From Flavobacteria bacterium BAL38 (GTDB lineage Bacteria; Bacteroidota; Bacteroidia; Flavobacteriales; Flavobacteriaceae), in contig AAXX01000002.1 of the NCBI GenBank assembly GCA_000169355.1, positions 124,001-188,000 on the forward strand: 64,000 nucleotides of DNA. The letters are read 5' to 3'. Positions 16,664-24,697 of the stretch are shown here, in pieces. The first letter of the stretch is position 1. Each line of letters begins with the position of its first letter. The position numbers were made by a program, and so were the translations under genes. Below the pieces are notes generated by a model, which was given only the letters and a program-made list of their open reading frames with translations, ran no database searches and was not told the origin of the DNA.

Positions 16664-17813
16664 TTGTCGATTTCTTAAAACTCATTTGCATAGTTGTTCC
16701 CTTTCCTATTTCAGAGTGTATTACTCTAATTTTTCCTTTGTGATATTCCTGAACAATTCGTTTGGTAAGCGATAGCCCTAATCCCCAACCGCGTTTTTTT
16801 GTGGTAAATCCGGGTTCAAAAACTTTCGAAAACTGATTTTTAGGAATCCCTTTTCCTGTGTCGGTAATTTTAATTTTTACGATATCTTCAAGTTCCGAAA
16901 TAGCAATGTTTAAACTTCCTTTACCTTTCATGGCATCAATAGCATTCTTAACTAAATTTTCAATTGTCCAGCTATGCAAAGCAGGGTTTATAGCGGAATA
17001 AATAGGATAATTTGGAGCTGAAAAACTAAAAACAACTTGTTTAGAAACTCTCGATTTCAAGTATTCAACCGTAGTTTTGGTATCTTCAATAATATCTCTG
17101 TTTTCTAAAACCGGCTCGCTTCCAATTTTTGAAAAACGATCTGTTATGGTTTGTAATCGGTTAATGTCTTTTTCTATTTCTTGAACAGTACTTTCGTCTA
17201 CATTTTCTAATTTTAAAATTTCTAACCAACCAATTAATGAAGATAAGGGTGTTCCAATTTGATGCGCTGTTTCTTTAGCCATTCCTGCCCAAAGTTTATT
17301 TTGAGTTGACATTTTGGTCGCCTTGTAAAAGTTATAAACAACCGCACCAAATAATATAATAATCAATAATAAAGCAATTGGATAATATTTTAATTTATTT
17401 AATAAAGGCGAATCTCCATAATAAACCAATTGGTATTTATTTTTAGAACGCTCCATTTTAATGGGCTGATTGTCATTTTTTATTGAATTAAAATATTTTT
17501 TTAACGCAATACTGTCTTTCGCTATTTCTTCGTCAATATTATTATGATCAATTATTCTTTCTTTGTTATCGGTAATAAAAATAGGAATTGTAGTATTTTT
17601 ACTAATGATTTCAAAAGGTAAATCTAAGTCAGAATTTTCATTTGCGTTAGCTACAGTAGTTAAAGCACTCGACCAAAATTCCATTTTAGCACGTTCTTCA
17701 TTCTTAAAAATTTGAAAAAAATTGTAGGTGTTCCAAAGTATTAGTACTACTATGAAAAAGGAAGCTACTATAATAAACCAACGGGTAAGATTTCGCCTTT
17801 CTGAAAACTGCAT
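16656..17813 (-). CDS. Membrane sensor histidine kinase
   Basis: 385 residues. Two membrane segments (about 11-35 and 143-162) flank a roughly 105-residue periplasmic domain. The dimerisation box AKETAHQIGTPLSS has the phospho-accepting His184; the ATPase part shows WTIENLVKNAIDAM (N box), DTGKGIP (G1) and GWGLGLSLTKRIV (G2). No HAMP or PAS domain is apparent, and no response regulator is adjacent, so it is an orphan whose signal and partner are unknown. The GTPLSS form of the H box is common in Bacteroidota kinases. Confidence 0.93.
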   Translation of the reverse strand: MQFSERRNLTRWFIIVASFFIVVLILWNTYNFFQIFKNEERAKMEFWSSALTTVANANENSDLDLPFEIISKNTTIPIFITDNKERIIDHNNIDEEIAKDSIALKKYFNSIKNDNQPIKMERSKNKYQLVYYGDSPLLNKLKYYPIALLLIIILFGAVVYNFYKATKMSTQNKLWAGMAKETAHQIGTPLSSLIGWLEILKLENVDESTVQEIEKDINRLQTITDRFSKIGSEPVLENRDIIEDTKTTVEYLKSRVSKQVVFSFSAPNYPIYSAINPALHSWTIENLVKNAIDAMKGKGSLNIAISELEDIVKIKITDTGKGIPKNQFSKVFEPGFTTKKRGWGLGLSLTKRIVQEYHKGKIRVIHSEIGKGTTMQMSFKKSTTI

Positions 17814-17909
17814 GTATCTAGATTTGATGTAAAAATACTAAAAACATTTAATTCTTTGAATGATGATTGATTATTAAAGATTTTTGATTTCGGAAAGGTT
17901 AAAATTCTT

Positions 17910-18004
17910 TTGAAGTTGAACTTGAAATTGATTTTTGAACTTGAAATTGAAGTTGACATTGAAGTTGACATTGAAGTTGATTTTTGAACTTGACATTGCA
18001 ATTG
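17910..18004 (+). repeat. TTGNNN hexamer array
   Basis: About 16 consecutive near-hexamer units (TTGAAC, TTGAAA, TTGATT, TTGAAG, TTGACA, TTGCAA) with TTG recurring every 6 bp and an occasional 7-bp step. It occupies the gap between the histidine kinase and the flavin reductase genes and runs straight into the latter's promoter, supplying its -33 TTG. The 6-bp phase could be read as Leu-Lys repeats, but no start or conservation supports a coding role. Confidence 0.8.
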
Positions 18005-18017
18005 TTTATTATCTTTG
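17990..18017 (+). promoter_or_regulatory. Promoter of the flavin reductase gene
   Basis: TATCTTTG (18010-18017) is preceded by TTG at 17990-17992 with a 17-bp spacer; other TTGs of the array lie 6 bp either side. Confidence 0.65.
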
Positions 18018-18033
18018 TAAAAAAAGTTTCAGT

Positions 18034-18909
18034 ATGTTAAGCATCGATCCAAAAGAAATAACTCCAGCAAAATTACAAGGATATTTACAAAGTGCAGTTG
18101 CACCAAGACCTATAGCATTTGCAAGTACTATGGACAGTAATGGAAATCCAAATTTATCTCCATTTAGTTTTTTTAATGTGTTTAGTTCAAATCCACCGAT
18201 TTTAATTTTTTCACCGGCAAGACGCGTGCGTGATAACACTACAAAACACACATTGATTAATGCACAAAACACTAGAGAAGTTGTAATTAATGTAGTGAAT
18301 TATGACATCGTACAACAAATGTCGTTATCAAGTACGGAATATCCAGACGGGGTGAATGAGTTTGAAAAAGCCGGATTTACGATGCTAAAATCAGACAAAG
18401 TGAAACCATTTAGAGTTGCAGAAAGTCCTGTACAATTTGAATGTAAAATTAACGATGTGATTGCTTTAGGTGACCAAGGTGGAGCTGGAAATTTAGTGAT
18501 ATGTGAAGTGGTAAAAATTCACATCAATGAAGCTGTTTTGGATGCATCGGGTATGATTGATCAACATAAAATTGATTTAGTTGCTCGTATGGGAGGCAAT
18601 TGGTATAGTCGTTCAAATGTAGGAATGTTCGAAGTAGAAAAGCCACTTACTACCTTAGGAGTAGGAGTAGATATGATTCCAAATTTTATTAAGGAAAGTA
18701 CTTATTTTAATGGAAACGATTTAGGTAAATTAGGGAACATAGAAAATATTCCAACTGAAGAAGAAATTACTATATTTGTAAAAGAAAATTTTGAGGTAAA
18801 AGCGGTTTTAAGTTCCGATGATATGGATACAAAATTTCAAAAAGCAAAAGAGTATGTAGATAATGGAAGAGCTGTAGACGCTTGGAAATTGTTATTAGCA
18901 AAAAAATAA
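18034..18909 (+). CDS. Flavin reductase-like FMN-binding protein
   Basis: 291 residues, FMN-binding split-barrel family (DIM6/NTAB type). The N-terminal VAPRPIAFASTMDSNGNPN (about 22-40) and SPFSFFNVFSSNPPIL (about 42-57) are the typical flavin-binding strands. The ATG at 18034 fits the family; an open frame extends upstream only through the hexamer repeat and promoter. The last 60 residues are a helical extension. It may act as a flavin reductase or flavin-dependent oxidase; the substrate is unknown. DUF3127 follows 11 bp after the stop. Confidence 0.85.
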   Translation: MLSIDPKEITPAKLQGYLQSAVAPRPIAFASTMDSNGNPNLSPFSFFNVFSSNPPILIFSPARRVRDNTTKHTLINAQNTREVVINVVNYDIVQQMSLSSTEYPDGVNEFEKAGFTMLKSDKVKPFRVAESPVQFECKINDVIALGDQGGAGNLVICEVVKIHINEAVLDASGMIDQHKIDLVARMGGNWYSRSNVGMFEVEKPLTTLGVGVDMIPNFIKESTYFNGNDLGKLGNIENIPTEEEITIFVKENFEVKAVLSSDDMDTKFQKAKEYVDNGRAVDAWKLLLAKK

Positions 18910-18920
18910 ATTTAAGTATT

Positions 18921-19298
18921 ATGGAAGTTTTAGGAAGAGTAAAATTAATTAATCCGGTGCAACAAGTAAGTGCATCTTTCAAAAAAAGAGAACTAGTAGT
19001 TACTACTGAAGAGCAATATCCTCAACATATTTTAATTGAGTTTGCACAAGATAAAACCGATTTATTGAACAGTTATAATGTTGGAGAACAAGTAAAAGTT
19101 TCAATCAACTTAAGAGGAAGAGAATGGGTTAATCCACAAGGAGAAACTAAATATTTCAATTCTATTCAAGGTTGGAGAATTGAAAAAATGCAAGCTGAAG
19201 CTCCATCAGCTCCTCAAATGCCTCCAATGCCAGCGGCAGAAGCTTTTGAACCAGCAACTAACTTTAAAGAAGAAGAACACGACGATTTACCTTTTTAA
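18921..19298 (+). CDS. DUF3127 protein with SSB-like C-terminal tail
   Basis: 125 residues. The body (about 1-95) fits DUF3127, with EVLGRVKLINPVQQVS at the start, FKKRELVVTTEEQYPQH near 20-36 and NLRGREWVNPQGETKYFNS near 68-86; the strand pattern looks like an OB-fold. A Pro/Met/Ala-rich linker (about 96-110) then leads to an acidic end, KEEEHDDLPF. That plan, OB-fold, flexible linker, acidic DDLPF tip, is that of single-stranded DNA-binding protein, whose DDDIPF tip recruits repair proteins. A real SSB function is not shown. The ATG at 18921 is preferred because it begins the conserved domain. Confidence 0.8.
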   Translation: MEVLGRVKLINPVQQVSASFKKRELVVTTEEQYPQHILIEFAQDKTDLLNSYNVGEQVKVSINLRGREWVNPQGETKYFNSIQGWRIEKMQAEAPSAPQMPPMPAAEAFEPATNFKEEEHDDLPF

Positions 19299-19302
19299 TA
19301 AG

Positions 19303-19361
19303 TTAGAAGTCAGAATTTAGAAGTCAGAAGTTTAAGCAATACTTGAATTTCTGGCTTTTTT
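19303..19361 (+). terminator. Terminator of DUF3127 built from a tandem repeat
   Basis: The 13-mer TTAGAAGTCAGAA occurs twice (19303-19315 and 19317-19329). The second copy forms the 5' arm of a 15-bp stem, AGTCAGAAGTTTAAG (19322-19336) with CTTGAATTTCTGGCT (19342-19356), all bases paired with three G-U pairs, followed by T6. Confidence 0.8.
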
Positions 19362-19362
19362 A

Positions 19363-19407
19363 TTGAACTTGAAATTTGATATTTTAATTGAACTTGATTT
19401 TTGAACA
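19363..19407 (+). repeat. Short TTGAACTTGA repeats upstream of aat
   Basis: TTGAACTTGA occurs at 19363-19372 and 19388-19397, with a further TTTTTGAAC next to the aat start. It is the same sequence type as the 17910-18004 array. No TAnnTTTG box is evident here. Confidence 0.55.
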
Positions 19408-20043
19408 ATGTATTTTTTAACCAAAGAGCTATATTTTCCACCTATTGAAGTGGCTTCCGCTGAAGGGATTGTTGCAGTTGGAGGAGATTTGTCGCCAGAG
19501 CGATTACTTTTGGCATATAATTCGGGTATATTTCCTTGGTTTGATGATGACGAGCCTATTTTATGGTGGAGTCCGCCAGAACGTATGGTGTTGTTTTTTG
19601 AAGATTTGAAGATTTCAAAAAGTATGCGAAACATCATCAATCAAAAAAAGTTTAAGGTTACATTTAATACCGCTTTTAGAGACGTAATTCTAAACTGCAA
19701 AAAGATATCTAGAAAAGATCAACCGGGTACTTGGATAACCGATAACATGGTAGAAGCCTATTGTAAATTACACGAATTAGGAATTGCAAAAAGTGTTGAG
19801 GTTTGGCAAAACGATGAATTGGTTGGTGGTTTGTATGGCGTAGATTTAGGTCACGTTTTTTGTGGCGAAAGTATGTTTTCAAAAGTGTCTAATGCAAGTA
19901 AATTGGCTTTTATTGCCTTAGCAAAACAATTAGAAATGGCGAATTATCGTTTGTTAGATTGCCAAGTCTATAACGATCATTTAGACAGTTTAGGTTGCGT
20001 AGAAATTGAAAGAGAAGATTTTTTGATGGTGTTGAAGGCTTAA
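19408..20043 (+). CDS. aat: Leucyl/phenylalanyl-tRNA-protein transferase
   Basis: 211 residues. Family hallmarks are FPPIEVASAEGIVAVGGDLS near 10-29, FPWFDDDEPILWWSPPER (about 44-61), GTWITDNMVEAY near 111-122 and GGLYGVDLGHVFCGESMFS (about 147-165). It attaches Leu or Phe to proteins with N-terminal Lys/Arg, feeding the ClpS-ClpAP N-end rule pathway. Length and start are normal. It converges with the minus-strand membrane protein with only 2 bp between the stops. Confidence 0.95.
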   Translation: MYFLTKELYFPPIEVASAEGIVAVGGDLSPERLLLAYNSGIFPWFDDDEPILWWSPPERMVLFFEDLKISKSMRNIINQKKFKVTFNTAFRDVILNCKKISRKDQPGTWITDNMVEAYCKLHELGIAKSVEVWQNDELVGGLYGVDLGHVFCGESMFSKVSNASKLAFIALAKQLEMANYRLLDCQVYNDHLDSLGCVEIEREDFLMVLKA

Positions 20044-20045
20044 TA

Positions 20046-20888
20046 TCACATTGTTCTTTTATTAAATCTTATTCTGTAAGTTCTTAGTAGATTTTCAAGT
20101 TTTCTATGTGAGATGTTAAGTTCATCAATACCGATTTGCTCATATTCATCATTATCATACCAAAAGAAAAGATATGTTTTTTCTGATTTTCCAGAACCTT
20201 CTGTGATTACTTCTTCATTACTTATTTGTGACCATTTTTTAAATCCTATGTTTTTTGAAGTAATTCCTTTGTTATCAATAATGATAATAGGCTCTTTATA
20301 TGATGCTTTTTTAAACCCTAAAAAACCATAATAAATCCCAATCGAAATCGAAATCAATCCTAAAACTAAATTTTTTAATTCAGTATTACCTTTGTAAATA
20401 ACGAAAACGTCTACATATATTACTATTATTGCAATAAAAAGTTGAAAACTATAATTAAATTTTGAGTAATATATTTTTGTTACTGGTGAAACTGAATAGT
20501 CCTCTTTGTAGACATATTCAAATGCAAATTTCTCTTGGATTTTTTTTAGTTTTATTTTTTCATTTTTTGTTCTTATCTCTGTTTTTTCGAAGATATGATT
20601 GTCGTTCCAAATTAGTTTTGCTTGAACAGCTCTTTTTTTTAATTCGTGAACATTTCTAACATTTTTAAATGCCCAAATTCTCCACTTAGTAATCATAAAA
20701 CTCCAAATTAGCCATGCAAAAACAAATCCACAACCTATAGCAACTAATATTCCCCACTCAGGTATTATATTTTGATTAGATAAATACCAGGATAATGAAG
20801 GAAATCCAATTAAGACAATAAAAACAGGTAGATTTACCATTATTTGCCCTCTTTTAATTGCATAATTGACACTTATTTCTTGCTTCAT
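20046..20888 (-). CDS. Membrane protein of unknown function
   Basis: Not recognised. 280 residues with four probable membrane segments (about 18-36, 45-68, 150-168 and 174-192), in two pairs separated by a charged, Lys-rich soluble stretch (about 75-145) and followed by a roughly 85-residue soluble C-terminal domain. The C-terminal part, with IIIDNKGITSKNI and KKWSQISNEEV, resembles the PH-like or YcxB-like domains that end many small bacterial membrane proteins; this is a weak match. A 4-bp gap separates its start from the VF530 gene upstream, so it probably belongs to the yhhQ-tag operon. Confidence 0.6.
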   Translation of the reverse strand: MKQEISVNYAIKRGQIMVNLPVFIVLIGFPSLSWYLSNQNIIPEWGILVAIGCGFVFAWLIWSFMITKWRIWAFKNVRNVHELKKRAVQAKLIWNDNHIFEKTEIRTKNEKIKLKKIQEKFAFEYVYKEDYSVSPVTKIYYSKFNYSFQLFIAIIVIYVDVFVIYKGNTELKNLVLGLISISIGIYYGFLGFKKASYKEPIIIIDNKGITSKNIGFKKWSQISNEEVITEGSGKSEKTYLFFWYDNDEYEQIGIDELNISHRKLENLLRTYRIRFNKRTM

Positions 20889-20892
20889 CTTT

Positions 20893-21111
20893 TTATTCTT
20901 TTAACTTCGGCAAAGTTCTAACATACAATTCTTCTACTTTTTTTCTTGCCCAATCTGTTTTTCTTAAAAATTTTAAACTAGAATTTACAGATGGATTTTC
21001 TTTAAAACAGTTAATATTAATAAGTTCTGCTAAAGTGTCGAATCCGTAAAAATCTACTAATTGCTCTACAATGGTTTTTAAGGTTTTTCCGTGAAGTGGG
21101 TCGTTGCTCAT
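20893..21111 (-). CDS. VF530 family DNA-binding protein
   Basis: 72 residues from the second Met (21111), giving the typical VF530 beginning [23 protein letters not shown] and ending in the [17 protein letters not shown] region. The family is small, helical and reported to bind DNA; its role is unknown. An in-frame start further upstream (21150) lies inside the tag gene and adds non-conserved residues. It is 4 bp from the tag stop, hence in one operon. Confidence 0.85.
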   Translation of the reverse strand: MSNDPLHGKTLKTIVEQLVDFYGFDTLAELININCFKENPSVNSSLKFLRKTDWARKKVEELYVRTLPKLKE

Positions 21112-21115
21112 TTTT

Positions 21116-21676
21116 TTATTTTCTTGTAAAACATTCCATAATGTGATCATTCACCATTCCTGTGGCTTGCATATGTGCATATACAACGGTAGATCCAACA
21201 AATTTGAATCCGCGTTTTTTTAAATCTTTGCTCAAAGCATCAGAAATAGGTGTAGTTGCTTTTACCTCGCTTAAGGTTTTGGGTTGGTTATCTATGGGTT
21301 TTCCATCTACAAATTCCCAAATATACTTAGAGAAACTTCCAAATTCTTCCTGTATTTTTATAAAAGCTTGCGCATTAGTAACCGTTGCTTTGATTTTTAA
21401 TTTGTTTCGAATAATGCCAGCATCTTCTGTTAGTTGCTCCATTTTTTCTTCTGTATAATTGGCAATTTTATTCCAATCAAAATTATCAAATGCTTTTCTG
21501 AAATTTTCTCTTTTTGCCAAAACAGTATACCAACTCAATCCCGCCTGGAACGTTTCTAAAATTAAAAATTCAAAAATAGTTTCATCATCATAAACAGGTT
21601 TTCCCCATTCATTATCATGATAATTTCTATATAAATCGTCTTTTTCGCACCAAGCACATCTTAGTTTAGTTTCCAT
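21116..21676 (-). CDS. tag: DNA-3-methyladenine glycosylase I
   Basis: 186 residues. Tag-family signatures are RCAWC near residue 6-10, [13 protein letters not shown] near 19-31, [16 protein letters not shown] (about 38-53) and [23 protein letters not shown] near 151-173. The zinc ligands (N-terminal Cys and His; C-terminal NDHIMEC His-x3-Cys) are present. It removes 3-methyladenine from alkylated DNA. It overlaps the upstream transporter gene by 11 bp. Confidence 0.94.
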   Translation of the reverse strand: METKLRCAWCEKDDLYRNYHDNEWGKPVYDDETIFEFLILETFQAGLSWYTVLAKRENFRKAFDNFDWNKIANYTEEKMEQLTEDAGIIRNKLKIKATVTNAQAFIKIQEEFGSFSKYIWEFVDGKPIDNQPKTLSEVKATTPISDALSKDLKKRGFKFVGSTVVYAHMQATGMVNDHIMECFTRK

Positions 21677-22325
21677 GTTTTTCTGCTCCTAAATAGTTGT
21701 CAATTAAATAGTGTCCCAAATATATTAACGGGGTTAAGCCAATTGCAATTATTAACTTAACAAAATAGCCCGTAAAAGCAGAGGCTACAAAGGTTTCTGC
21801 GTTTATTTTTCCGGGTAACCAAAAGGCAATTCCTAACACAATAAAACTATCAAATAATTGTGAAATTACAGTTGACCCCGTACTTCTTAACCAAAGCATT
21901 TTTTTGCCCGTTTTGTTTTTTAAGTAATGAAAAAGGGTAACATCAATTAATTGCGAAACTAAAAAAGCGGTTATACTTCCAATTATAATCCACATGCTTT
22001 GACCAAATACCGCATTAAATTGTTCGTCAGAAATTAAGCCTTCTCCTGTTACAGCTGGAATTTGAAGCCCTATCAGTAACAGAAAAAAAGTATAAGCAAT
22101 TAATCCTGCTGTAATGAAAGATAATTTTTTTACTCCTTTTTCGCCAAAATACTCGTTTATTAAATCGGTTGTAATGAAAACAATTGGCCAAGGCAAAATA
22201 CCTAAACTCATTACGGTGTTCCCTACATAAATTAATTTCCCTCCAATTAATTCTGCTACCAAAGCATTGGTGATGAAAATTCCCGCCAATACAACATATA
22301 TTATGTCTTTTTTTCTTTGAAACAT
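21666..22325 (-). CDS. yhhQ: Queuosine precursor transporter (YhhQ/QueT-like)
   Basis: 219 residues with about six membrane segments. Conserved features include NALVAELIGGKLI near 19-31, PWPIVFITTDLINEYFG near 45-61 and the DSFIVLGIAFWLPGK region near 158-172. The YhhQ family imports queuosine precursors such as preQ0 or preQ1. A queG gene lies later in the window (61238), fitting a queuosine-making cell. It heads an operon with tag, VF530 and the unknown membrane protein. Confidence 0.85.
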   Translation of the reverse strand: MFQRKKDIIYVVLAGIFITNALVAELIGGKLIYVGNTVMSLGILPWPIVFITTDLINEYFGEKGVKKLSFITAGLIAYTFFLLLIGLQIPAVTGEGLISDEQFNAVFGQSMWIIIGSITAFLVSQLIDVTLFHYLKNKTGKKMLWLRSTGSTVISQLFDSFIVLGIAFWLPGKINAETFVASAFTGYFVKLIIAIGLTPLIYLGHYLIDNYLGAEKHGN

Positions 22326-22362
22326 TGCAATTGTTTTTTCAAAAGTAGCTGAATTTTGTCAT

Positions 22363-22393
22363 AAAAAAAACTCCAATCCGAAGATTGAAGTTT
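22363..22393 (-). terminator. Terminator after tsf
   Basis: On the minus strand CTTCAATC-TTCG-GATTGGAG forms a UUCG-capped stem extended by AAA/TTT and followed by a T run, shortly after the tsf stop. Confidence 0.9.
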
Positions 22394-22416
22394 TATATGT
22401 ACTTGATTTAGGAAAA

Positions 22417-23238
22417 TTATCCTAAAGCAACTCTTTTGAATCCAGAAACAGTTAAGTTACCTTCTACTGATTTAATGTAAGCAGCAACACTCATAGAACC
22501 ATCTTTGATATAATCTTGGTTTACTAAAGTATTGTCTTTGTAGAAACGTTGGATTTTACCTTTAGAGATATTATCTAACATAGCTTCTGGCTTACCTTCA
22601 GCTCTTAATTGCTCTTTAGCAATTTCGATTTCTTTTTCAATGATTGCAGCATCAACACCAGCTTCATTTAAAGCAATTGGGTTCATTGCAGCAGCTTGCA
22701 TTGCAACGTTTTTAGCAGCTTCTTCAGCGCCTTCAACATTAGCAGATAATGCAACTAAAGTAGCAATTTTACCAGCGTGGATGTATGATCCAACAAAAGC
22801 ACCTTCTAATCTTTCGAAAGAACCTACTTCAATTTTTTCTCCAATAACTCCAGTTTGCTCAATTAATTTCTCAGCAACAGTGATTCCACCGAAATCAGAA
22901 GCTAATAATTCTTCTTTAGTAGCGAAGTTTAATGCTTGGTTTGCTAAGTCTGTAGCTAATTTTACGAAAGATTCGTTTTTACCTACGAAGTCAGTTTCAC
23001 AGTTTAATGTAATTGCTACACCAGCTGTTTTGTCTGCGTTGATAACAGCAATAGCGGCACCTTCAGTAGATTCTCTATCTGAACGGTTAGCAGCTACTTT
23101 TTGACCTTTTTTTCTTAAGTTTTCGATAGCTAAATCGAAATCTCCTTCTGCTTCCACTAATGCTTTTTTGCAATCCATCATTCCAGCACCAGTGATAGTT
23201 CTTAATTTATTTACGTCTGCAGCAGTAATATTTGCCAT
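22417..23238 (-). CDS. tsf: Elongation factor Ts
   Basis: 273 residues. The N-terminal UBA-like module and TDFVG-type core are clear: ITAADVNKLRTITGAGMMDC near 4-23, KKALVEAEGDFDLAIENLRKKG near 24-45, and LNCETDFVGKNESF near 78-91. It recycles EF-Tu-GDP. It follows rpsB, the usual gene order, after a 137-bp gap that holds a large inverted repeat. Confidence 0.97.
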   Translation of the reverse strand: MANITAADVNKLRTITGAGMMDCKKALVEAEGDFDLAIENLRKKGQKVAANRSDRESTEGAAIAVINADKTAGVAITLNCETDFVGKNESFVKLATDLANQALNFATKEELLASDFGGITVAEKLIEQTGVIGEKIEVGSFERLEGAFVGSYIHAGKIATLVALSANVEGAEEAAKNVAMQAAAMNPIALNEAGVDAAIIEKEIEIAKEQLRAEGKPEAMLDNISKGKIQRFYKDNTLVNQDYIKDGSMSVAAYIKSVEGNLTVSGFKRVALG

Positions 23239-23278
23239 TTTGTATGTTTTTTATTTGTTGTTTATAAAAGTAAAAAAT

Positions 23279-23366
23279 TCCAAGTATAAAATCCCAAATT
23301 CCAATTTTACTAAATTGCTAACAAAAGTTAGAACAAGTTTGGAATTTGGAATTTAATTCTTGGAAC
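23279..23366. repeat. Large inverted repeat between rpsB and tsf
   Basis: A left arm starting TTCCAAG (23279) pairs with a right arm ending CTTGGAA (23366): over the first 26 positions only three mismatches are seen. A small inner stem CTAAC-AAAA-GTTAG lies in the loop. In the rpsB-tsf mRNA this would form one long hairpin. The sequence consists of AAATTCC-type repeats. Confidence 0.75.
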
Positions 23367-23375
23367 TTAATTTAT

Positions 23376-24137
23376 TTATGCTTCAGTTTCAGTAGCAGGA
23401 GCTTCAGTAGCTTCTACTTCTTTAGCTGGTAATTCGTCTTTTTCAACTTTTCTATCAGAAAGACCTTCGATTAAAGCAGCAGATACTAAAGATAAAACTT
23501 TATCAATAGATTTAGAAGCATCATCATTAGCAGGAATAACGAAATCAATTGGACGTGGATCCGAATTCGTATCTACCATTGCGAAAACTGGAATGTTTAA
23601 TTTTTGTGCTTCTTTAATTGCAATATGCTCAGCTTTAACATCTACTACAAAAAGAGCTGCTGGAAGTCTAGACATATCAGCAATAGAACCTAAGTTTTTC
23701 TCTAATTTAGCACGTAGACGATCTACTTGTAATCTTTCTTTTTTAGATAAAGTCATGAAAGTACCGTCTTTCTTCATTCTATCAATAGAAGCCATTTTCT
23801 TAACAGCTTTACGGATAGTTACGAAGTTAGTTAACATACCACCAGGCCATCTTTCAGTGATGTAAGGCATGTTACATGCAGCTGCTTTCTCAGCAACGAT
23901 ATCTTTTGCTTGTTTTTTGGTAGCAACGAATAATACTTTTCTACCAGATGCAGCAATTTTTTTCAAAGCTTCATTAGCTTCTTCAATTTTAGCTGCAGTC
24001 TTATATAGGTTAATGATATGAATACCATTACGCTCCATATAAATGTAAGGAGCCATGTTTGGATCCCATTTACGAGTCATGTGTCCGAAATGTACACCTG
24101 CTTCTAATAACTCTTTAACGTCAATTTTGTTTGCCAT
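23376..24137 (-). CDS. rpsB: Ribosomal protein S2
   Basis: 253 residues. Characteristic S2 sequence: ELLEAGVHFGHMTRKWDPNM near 9-28, RKVLFVATKKQA near 66-77, ERWPGGMLTNF near 95-105 and VFAMVDTNSDP near 184-194. The C-terminal tail (about 235-253) is Glu/Ala/Thr-rich and low complexity, as in several Bacteroidota S2 proteins. It lies 173 bp from rpsI and probably has its own leader. Confidence 0.97.
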   Translation of the reverse strand: MANKIDVKELLEAGVHFGHMTRKWDPNMAPYIYMERNGIHIINLYKTAAKIEEANEALKKIAASGRKVLFVATKKQAKDIVAEKAAACNMPYITERWPGGMLTNFVTIRKAVKKMASIDRMKKDGTFMTLSKKERLQVDRLRAKLEKNLGSIADMSRLPAALFVVDVKAEHIAIKEAQKLNIPVFAMVDTNSDPRPIDFVIPANDDASKSIDKVLSLVSAALIEGLSDRKVEKDELPAKEVEATEAPATETEA

Positions 24138-24174
24138 TGTGTAATAGTTTACGTTCCGTGATTAGCAATGTTCC

Positions 24175-24229
24175 GTTTGGCTTTTGGCTTTTGGCTTCAT
24201 TTAGATGCTAAACTAATTCCCTTTTTACA
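24175..24229 (-). repeat. TTTTGGC tandem repeats and small hairpin upstream of rpsB
   Basis: Three copies of a TTTGGCTT unit lie at 24175-24197 on the plus strand. Just beside it, GGAATATCG/ATTCCC-type inverted bases (ATTCC / GGAAT around a 9-nt loop, about 24209-24229) could fold in the rpsB leader on the minus strand. No promoter box was convincingly identified. Confidence 0.4.
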
Positions 24230-24310
24230 AGGAATATCGACAACTTTGTTTTTAATTCAATTTTAATTGTAAAAATGTATCTGAAAAAATATTCTGATAA
24301 ATATCGAATA

Positions 24311-24697
24311 TTAACGTTTTGAGAATTGGAATCTCTTACGTGCTTTTTTCTGACCGAATTTTTTACGTTCTACCATTCTAGGATCTCTTGTTAATAATCC
24401 TTCTGGTTTAAGGATAGCTCTGTTTTCAGCCTCAACTTCACACATTGCTCTTGCAATAGCCATTCTCACAGCTTCTGCTTGTCCTGTCGAACCACCACCG
24501 TATACGTTTACTTTAACGTCAAAGTTTGAAGCATTTTCTGTCATAGACATTGGTTGCATAACTTTGTACTGTAAAGTAGCAGTTGGGAAGTAGTTAGTGA
24601 ATTCTCTTTTGTTTACAGTGATTTTTCCTGTTCCTTCTGAAACATAAACACGTGCAACAGCGCATTTTCTTCTACCGATTTTGTGAATAACTCCCAT
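24311..24697 (-). CDS. rpsI: Ribosomal protein S9
   Basis: 128 residues. S9 marks are IGRRKCAVARVYV near 7-19, YGGGSTGQAEAVRMAIARAM near 71-90, and the C-terminal RKKFGQKKARKRFQFSKR tail that reaches the P-site tRNA. The start overlaps the rplM stop by one base, so the two are translationally coupled. Confidence 0.98.
   Translation of the reverse strand: MGVIHKIGRRKCAVARVYVSEGTGKITVNKREFTNYFPTATLQYKVMQPMSMTENASNFDVKVNVYGGGSTGQAEAVRMAIARAMCEVEAENRAILKPEGLLTRDPRMVERKKFGQKKARKRFQFSKR

Noticed and set aside
17910..18004. Possible CRISPR-like or minisatellite array
   Set aside because: Units are 6 bp with no spacers and no cas genes; it is simple-sequence DNA.
17935..18033. Upstream extension of the flavin reductase (Leu/Lys repeat peptide)
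   Set aside because: It is the hexamer array read in frame; the conserved domain begins at 18034, just after the promoter.
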